A DNA stretch of 64,000 bases from Molanna angustata. Taxonomy: Eukaryota > Arthropoda > Insecta > Trichoptera > Molannidae. Within the stretch, counting starts at the first letter, position 1, and the number at the start of each line of letters is the position of its first letter. Positions 58,229 through 64,000 of this stretch are shown here, piece by piece. The notes below the pieces were generated by a model. The model saw nothing but the letters and a program-made list of their open reading frames with translations. It was not told the origin of the DNA and ran no database searches. Location of the stretch: the NCBI GenBank assembly GCA_963576475.1, contig OY754965.1, positions 131,501-195,500 on the forward strand, given 5' to 3'. The translations under genes were made by a program, and so were the position numbers.

Positions 58229-58468
58229 TCAAACTCTTTTCGACCAATACTTGGCAACGGCGACCACTGCGCCGTTACAGGCAGTCTCGCTGGTGGTCTG
58301 CAGCAAGCCGCATTTACACGGGAGGCAGTCATCATCCGTTAGGGTCCTCCATGTTTTCAGGTTGTCCTTAGATCTGCCGTCGTCCGTTTCCAATATGTTA
58401 AGCGACTTCCAGGTGCGCCAATACAGTTTGTGTACAGTTAAAATAGCTCCGGATATCATCTTTATCAT
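58229..58468 (-). CDS. Small unidentified protein, 79 aa
   Basis: A single open frame from ATG 58468 to a stop at 58229. It starts MIKMISGAILTVHKLYWRTW and has a CLPCKCG cysteine cluster, then a small-residue stretch ACNGAVVAVAKYWSKRV that could be a short helix. An AATAAA on the minus strand follows about 55 bases after the stop, and the region is more GC-rich than its surroundings, which supports a real gene. I do not recognise the family. Its 3' end lies upstream of SRSF2 on the same strand, 410 bases away. Confidence 0.5.
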   Translation of the reverse strand: MIKMISGAILTVHKLYWRTWKSLNILETDDGRSKDNLKTWRTLTDDDCLPCKCGLLQTTSETACNGAVVAVAKYWSKRV

Positions 58469-58954
58469 ATCTCAATGATCTCAAAAAATTTTGATAACCT
58501 CTCAATGATCAAATATGAATTTGATTAAGATACAACCGCTTTGATGTAACATCACCGAGAAGTTGCATTAAAATATCGCATTGTTTGTTTTTTTATATAA
58601 TTTATCTATTGAGATATTGTTCATTTCAATAATTAACAGATGGCTGGGGCATCGCCAAAACTCTATTTATGTAGTTTTAATCTAAACAGAATTACTTCAT
58701 TAACAGGGCACTGACAATATTTGTTGATTGATCTGATAATAATTCCTTGTATCAATTTTTTATTCACACTTGTCTAGTTGTTATTAGTCTAGAAATTAAT
58801 TAGTCATTTAAATGTTTTATGTCCTCAGAGTGGGGTAAAAAAAATAGGAAGACTCAAAAGTCAGTGAATTTTTAATTCAATAGTTTCATTTAGAGAAAAT
58901 AATTCCAAAAATCAAAACATACGAAATGTTAGTAAATTTTCCTTTTTCGATGGG
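58469..58954. other. No gene recognised
   Basis: AT-rich DNA upstream of the small ORF; presumably holds its promoter. Confidence 0.4.
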
Positions 58955-59095
58955 AGGAATTGAGGAGTCTGTAGGGATGGAAGTGACGGGAGGAAGAGAA
59001 GGAAGGTAGGAGATACTGAAAGGATGATAGGTACCTACAGAAGGGACGAGAGGTACTGAAGGGATGGAAAAACGGGAGGTACTGAAGGGACCAAA
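58955..59095. repeat. Purine-rich degenerate repeat
   Basis: ggaggtactgaagggat-like motifs recur about five times, with variants (gagatactgaaaggatgat, gagaggtactgaagggatgg, gggaggtactgaagggacc). The tract is nearly all purine on the + strand. Confidence 0.7.
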
Positions 59096-59489
59096 TTATT
59101 TTATTAATTAAATTCAGTCAGAATTTACTTTCCAAAGAAATTTTCACCAATGTGAAATTACAGTCATCATCTGTGAGTACGATAGTCAGTCCTTTTGGTT
59201 CTTTGTGATTCAATCAAAACTTATAATAAATTTAATAATCAACATCGTATGCAAATGTCTATTTCCTTTAAATTTAATTATAAAATATTAGTGGAGGTGG
59301 GGGAAAAAAAAAACATATGTTGTCTGATTTGCAAATAAGTCAATCTTAATCTTTATTAATCAACTTAATTTTTAGTTTGGTTACATGTTATTACAAAATT
59401 TTTAGTGTAATAAATAGAAAAAATACGTATAATCTGAAAAATATAACAATACGTGCAAAATATAAATAAATTGTGTGTGTGAAATTATA

Positions 59490-61541
59490 TTAATAATAAA
59501 ATACAGTTCCTCCATCTGGTTGGCGTGAATACCCTGGGGCTGTTTTAGCTGAATGAATTCCGGAGTTCATCAACTTAACATTGTGAGGGGAACGTCGTTC
59601 ACTTATGCCTCCAAATCTTATTGGATGACCCTGTAACAATACATACTTTATTACAGTGGCGGATATATATGGGGGGCGCGCGCCCCCCCCCCCCCTTGCA
59701 GGGCCGAAATGAACATTCTGGCACCAAATTTTCTCGAATATATAAGAGAAGCGAGTCGCTGCCCGGAAGTCACTTTGAAAGCTACAATCGAAAGCTTTTT
59801 ATTACGATAAAAGTAAAGGTAGCTCAAGATATCTTTAGCACCCCCCTTTGAATTTTTTCTGTATCTGCCACTGCTTTATTATCATTTAAGTCTCAAACAA
59901 TAACCAAAAAGAACAAGTATGCAATAACAAGGAAACAATCATAATTGGAACAAAATATTTTTCATTACTTTTAGATGTATGTAATTTCTTGTCTACGGGG
60001 AAATTACATATAAATATTAAATAAGAATAATTAAATGACCCAATAAAATGTTTACAGAGAAGAAAAAAAAACAGAGCATCGACAGGTAAAAGGGAAATCA
60101 GATTTGTACTCAACAGTGTTTGCTATTTAAGTCATAACAGTTTTGGTGGGGCCTACCTTTGGAAAATAGACATGTTGTCTCTCTTTACAAATAATGCACT
60201 ACAAGAGCTGCTCATTAAAGAAAGCTCCCTCAATTTGGATCAAAACATAATAAAAGCTCCTTATAGGTTATCATCTTTAACTCAAATGTTTATTATTATA
60301 TGAAATGATGATGTTTAGTCTCTTCATCGTGCAATTTTATTCTTTTACGCACCATACTAAGTTATAGAGGCCATATTTATTAATACGGAATACATGGCCA
60401 AAGTATGCGGCATTGCATCTCTTGAAAGTGGTCAGCAACATCATATTTAAAACTCTTTCAATGGAGACTCTATCGACTCATGAGATACACATCAACCTTC
60501 TATATAGTCACAACTCCAATGATTCAATTTGACCTATTGTTGAGATTCTGAGAGTCCCACCTTCCATTCCACACAACTGACAACATGTATGTTTTAACAG
60601 TTCTCCATCTTGTTATTAACTTTAAATCTCGGTTACACAGCAGTTTTTGCATTTTGTAGAATGTGGATCTCATCATCTCAATCCTGGTCTTTATTTCGGA
60701 ACCTGGATTCCACTTATTATTCAACTAGCACCCCACTTACCTAATTTCAGTAATAATTACTGAAATTATTCATGCATGACATTTTTTATGTTGTTTATAG
60801 CAAAATATTCTAAGAATAACTTAAAAATAAAGAAAACAATCACAATTTCAGTAGGCAATTTTTTTATTTAGCGCTAATTATGGAATGCTAATCATGGTTG
60901 TAAAGGATTCTTGCAACATAACTTACCAGAGGAATTATAACTGGTGGTGATTGTTCAAATGTGTTCCTTAAACGACGCCATGTATCTTTTCCTTTTGTTT
61001 CCCATTGCAAATGAGTATCTTCCTTAATGGGAAATAATTCTGCAGTGTGATTGTAAGCTGATGATAATATGAAATCCAAATTATCTTTAGGTGCCCTACA
61101 AATATATAATATATGACGATATACTAATGGCAAAGTATGATGACGTTTATGAGTTTTTTTATTCTTCGGTATAAAATAAAACATTTTTGGAGCCATGTAA
61201 TGTTTTTGAGAAGATGCCTGGTATGAGTTTATATATGTTTAACTTCTCAGATGATAGGTATTTTACATAAGTAATTAATTTGATAAATTAAAAATACATT
61301 TTGTAAGCAATCATTACAAAAAATAAAAATTATAAAGATTGAAAATTTATAAATACCTGGGAATTTTGTAGTAATAATATTTTCTCAAACTTGATAATGT
61401 ATGATGTGAAAAAAGACGTGTATGTGTTGTTATGCCACATTGATATTTATCTGGAGCATAAATTATCGGTGGCCTCAAGAAAATTCCTTCTTTATCCAAC
61501 TTAGGTATGAATCCTCTGTGACTTACATGTTTTGTGGCCAT
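59490..61541 (-). CDS. CFAP276: CFAP276 (C1orf194-like) ciliary microtubule inner protein
   Basis: Three minus-strand exons, 61357-61541, 60927-61095 and 59490-59630, join in frame to 164 residues, close to the human length of 169. The start is MATKHVSHRGFIPKLD. The middle exon has APKDNLDFILSSAYNHTAEL, matching the PKDDLDF..ALYNHH block of CFAP276, followed by SPPVIIPL. The last exon has RFGGISERRSPHNVKLMNSG and AKTAPGYSRQPDGGTVFYY, matching the family's NGGYSRKKDGGFF end. In vertebrates CFAP276 is a protein of the axonemal doublet lumen, so a testis- or cilium-linked role is likely. Donors are gtattt and gtaagt; acceptors are tgtag and ttacag. Intron 2 holds a hAT MITE and a LINE relic. Confidence 0.85.
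59654..59873. mobile_element. hAT-type MITE with perfect 8-bp target duplication
   Basis: The 220-base insert starts cagtggcggatatat and ends atctgccactg, giving inverted repeats CAGTGGC[G/A]GATA. It is flanked by CTTTATTA at 59646-59653 and again at 59874-59881. The 8-bp duplication and CAGTGGCG ends are hAT features. A C/G-homopolymer-rich segment (about 59670-59695) follows the left end. It lies only 20 bases intron-ward of the CFAP276 last-exon acceptor at 59631. Confidence 0.92.
60310..60724 (-). pseudogene. LINE RT C-terminal relic in CFAP276 intron 2
   Basis: The frame at 60524-60724 reads NPGSEIKTRIEMMRSTFYKM and QKLLCNRDLKL, typical of the segment after the RT in endonuclease-type LINEs. 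A further piece near 60330-60420 reads CNAAYFGHVFRINKYGLY, the AYLGH-xxR-xxKY block. Frames are broken. The LINE is antisense to the window and in the same direction as CFAP276. Confidence 0.7.
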
Positions 61542-62289
61542 AGTGGAAAAATATATTTGTCTTTTTTTATCTAATATATTGTTTAAATAATTGTCAATCT
61601 ATAAAAGTTGACTAAACTCTTGAAGTAAATAACAAATCTTTATCTTTTTCCCAAGTCTATAATATATTTTTGAAAATAAATTATGCAATAGAATTTGTAA
61701 AGAAACTAGAAAGAACAATAAATTTTATTCAACACTAAAATTCGAGTCAATCACTATAAATATTGATAAAACATTTAAAAAAGAATAAATAACTTCTAAT
61801 TTTTGTTTTCATTGGAAACTATAGCAACCAGTGCTGCCAGATAAAGTTACCATAAACTGAAAGAGAGAAAGCTTTTCCTGTCGCATGTAATAATGTACTA
61901 CTTTATTTCACAAAAGTGTTTATTTTTTTATTTGCAATGTTTATTTTCAGTATAATAATTACCTACAACAATGAATTTTACAGAACAAAATATTTTTATA
62001 CATAGTATTGTATTGCATCATTGCATGGAAGGTATCCACTAGGTAAAAAATAATCCGGAGTACTTACTTAGTATGTTCAACATAAAAATATGTTTTGTAT
62101 GGAATACTTAGTTATAATAAATAAAACTATTTATTGGTAAATTAAAAAAAAACGTCTTTCTTTTTAGAACACCAATATTGTTTTAGAAATATACTTAGGT
62201 AAAAAAATGAACACTAAATTTTTAAAAAGGGAAATAAATTATATATTTCAAAAACAGTTCATTAAAAATATTATTTACAAATAAACATT
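61542..62289. other. No gene recognised
   Basis: AT-rich intergenic DNA between two minus-strand genes; includes the upstream region of CFAP276. Confidence 0.5.
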
Positions 62290-62473
62290 TCATTTATGCA
62301 ACAGAGATATGTCTGAGTCTGAATTGGTTTTAGTTACTTTTCTTTCACACAAAGAATTGGGTGATGTTTCTCTTTCTCGTTTGAGATTTTCCTCTGTTTC
62401 TTGTTGAAGCTCTTTATGTTTATTTTTCTTATTTTGATTTCGTTTGCTTTTAGATATTCTATCTTCTCTTATT
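62290..62473 (-). CDS. Last exon of an unidentified minus-strand gene
   Basis: After the acceptor atttcag (62474-62480) the frame encodes IREDRISKSKRNQNKKNKHK, then ELQQETEENLKRERETSPNS and the end NSDSDISLLHK at 62290. It joins in phase with the exon ending at 63950. The tail is highly charged, low complexity and probably disordered. The gene's main part lies right of the window, so I cannot name it. Confidence 0.7.
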
Positions 62474-62480
62474 CTGAAAT

Positions 62481-63339
62481 AATAATATAACAATAAAATA
62501 TAACAGCAAGAAATATCACGACAATAACAGCAATAACTAAACATTACAATGGAAGCAAAATATAATCATTATGTTATTAATCACTAGTGTCCGACCAACA
62601 AAGTTTCTGTGGAACTCTGGTTGGTTGAAAGAAATTGCAGTTTGGCCAGTGCAAAAGTTATATGTACAAAAAAAGTTTTTTTTGATTACACCATTGGTTA
62701 ATGCCCGGCTAATCATTGACATGGATTTTACAACTATTTTGACTATGTAAATATTTGTTGGCCAATCGTTACAATAGTAAACGAGTGGGTTGTGGCGAAC
62801 ACTAAACTCCTCACTAACAAGTCATTCTATAAAGTATTCAAATTTTGTATGGAAAATATTCAGCATTTTCATGAAATGAGTTGGTTAAATTATTTTTTAT
62901 TTAAATATTTTATTATGAAAACTTGATAACTCATCAAAGCCATTTTATGAAAGTGATGTGCCTTTTTACTAATTTGCAAATAAAAATTTCAAATTTTAAG
63001 TTTCCTGGGCTTGGGGTCACTTTGAAATAATAATTTCAAACACTATTCAGATATCCTTCAAAATCTAATGGGATCTAAGCGATTATTAGATATACATATT
63101 TGCAAAATTTGAAAAGAAGCGAATGAGTAAAATAGACATGCCATACATAGCACACACACACAGATACATTGTGATGAAACTTTCAGAATACAATCTCAGC
63201 ATGATACTAGTTGATAATCTGCAATAAAAATAAATAGCCTTAAAAATTGCGAAATCATAACTCCCCATATCCCCTTGGGTTAGTGAGGAGTAAAAAGTTG
63301 TGTTCTAGAACTAAAATGACATCTGTTCATACAATAATA
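62481..63339. other. Intron, no element recognised
   Basis: AT-rich intron of the right-edge gene. Confidence 0.5.
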
Positions 63340-63809
63340 TATTATTTATTTATTTATACATCTTCTTGTACATAATATAAACAAATATAATTGTACACTG
63401 GCGGGCTTATTGCCACTAGGCAATTTCTTCCAACCAACCAGATTACAAAGTATTACAACATTGTGTATGTACAACAGCAAATAAATAAAAGTAAAAGAAA
63501 TCAAAGAAAATACATATAACACTTAAACTATTAAAACAAAAAGAATAAAAAATAATTCATAGCAAGAAAAAAGGATATGGTAAGGACAGGAGAGGAAATC
63601 GGGATCAGGTGTTCAAGGATAAATATTCCTTCTTTAGTTTTTTCTTGATAATTCTAAGTGAGTTAGACGATGCAATATCCGGACTAAGGCTATTCCATAA
63701 TCTTGCTGATTGTACTTCAAACGAAGAGCTGAGAAATTCTGTATTATTATGGATAGTGTTGTACGTTCAGCAGATCGGAGTGGAAGTCCATGGTTGGATA
63801 AATAAGTGA
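63340..63809 (-). mobile_element. LINE 3' end (jockey/CR1-like)
   Basis: On the minus strand the frame reads FEVQSARLWNSLSPDIASSN and SLRIIKKKLKKEYLSL before a stop, the usual box at the end of RT ORFs. The 3' UTR follows, with ggttggttggaagaaattgc and ctagtggcaataagcccgcc, ending in (TAAA)-like repeats at about 63340. The tail motif is shared with the SINE at 37345-37530. 5'-truncated. Confidence 0.75.
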
Positions 63810-63949
63810 ATTTGCTTTTGAGGTACTGTGGCAGGTATTATACAATATTCCATAAGAATTTTATGCTATTTCTATAACATGGTCACTAAATTAGAAAAAA
63901 AATATTAGTTATAATATTGTGTAATGTATAATAATATTAATTAACTTAC

Positions 63950-64000
63950 TTAGCAGTAGCCCTAGAGCCAGGTCCCCAGTGTGACGTTGGATTGTATTGG
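63950..64000 (-). CDS. Penultimate exon of the right-edge gene (partial)
   Basis: The last 51 bases encode QYNPTSHWGPGSRATAK on the minus strand, with donor gtaagt at 63944-63949. It ends in phase 2 and joins the exon at 62473 to give SRATAKIREDR. The rest is outside the window; family not recognised. Confidence 0.65.

Overview
The window is AT-rich animal nuclear DNA, most likely from an insect. Its genes carry GT-AG introns, there are large minisatellites and (TA)n tracts, and the transposons are typical arthropod families: BEL/Pao, Penelope, piggyBac-type, hAT-type, RTE-like and other LINEs, and a tRNA-derived SINE. I cannot name the species or order from sequence alone.

Layout. From 1 to about 28.1 kb lies the 3' half of an NFX1/shuttle craft gene on the + strand, with six exons from 2745 to 27875. 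Its introns are swollen by a 37/67-bp array and a 102-bp array (1-2068), a 6.5-kb BEL/Pao element with identical LTRs (3007-9542), a TTAA-flanked element (11265-12496) and a 13-kb, 98-bp-unit minisatellite (12837-25895) that ends exactly at an exon. From 28.5 to 32.2 kb are decayed transposon genes. From 33.7 to 42.2 kb are two Penelope-like loci, both inverted repeats edged by (TA)n. One is a nearly perfect 2 x 1641-bp palindrome.

From 44.7 kb on, host genes are closer together: RRP9/U3-55K (-), an unidentified terminal exon inside a 539-bp tandem array (+), CEP20/FOR20 (+), SRSF2 (-), a small unknown ORF (-), CFAP276 (-), and the last exons of another gene (-) that runs off the right edge. 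A 1.36-kb element with GC-rich inverted ends lies between the 539-bp array and CEP20. Introns of CEP20, SRSF2 and CFAP276 carry short MITEs, one with a perfect 8-bp target duplication.

No operon-like system is present. RRP9 (pre-rRNA processing), SRSF2 (splicing), CEP20 and CFAP276 (centriole and cilium) and stc (a nuclear zinc-finger regulator) are independent housekeeping or ciliary genes. The main novelty is structural. Two unrelated tandem arrays have units that contain a 3' splice site plus the head of an exon, and each array ends on the full exon. In addition, a Penelope element forms a near-perfect giant palindrome. Coordinates of exons and elements were read by eye from the sequence; family names rest on recognised motifs, not on database searches.
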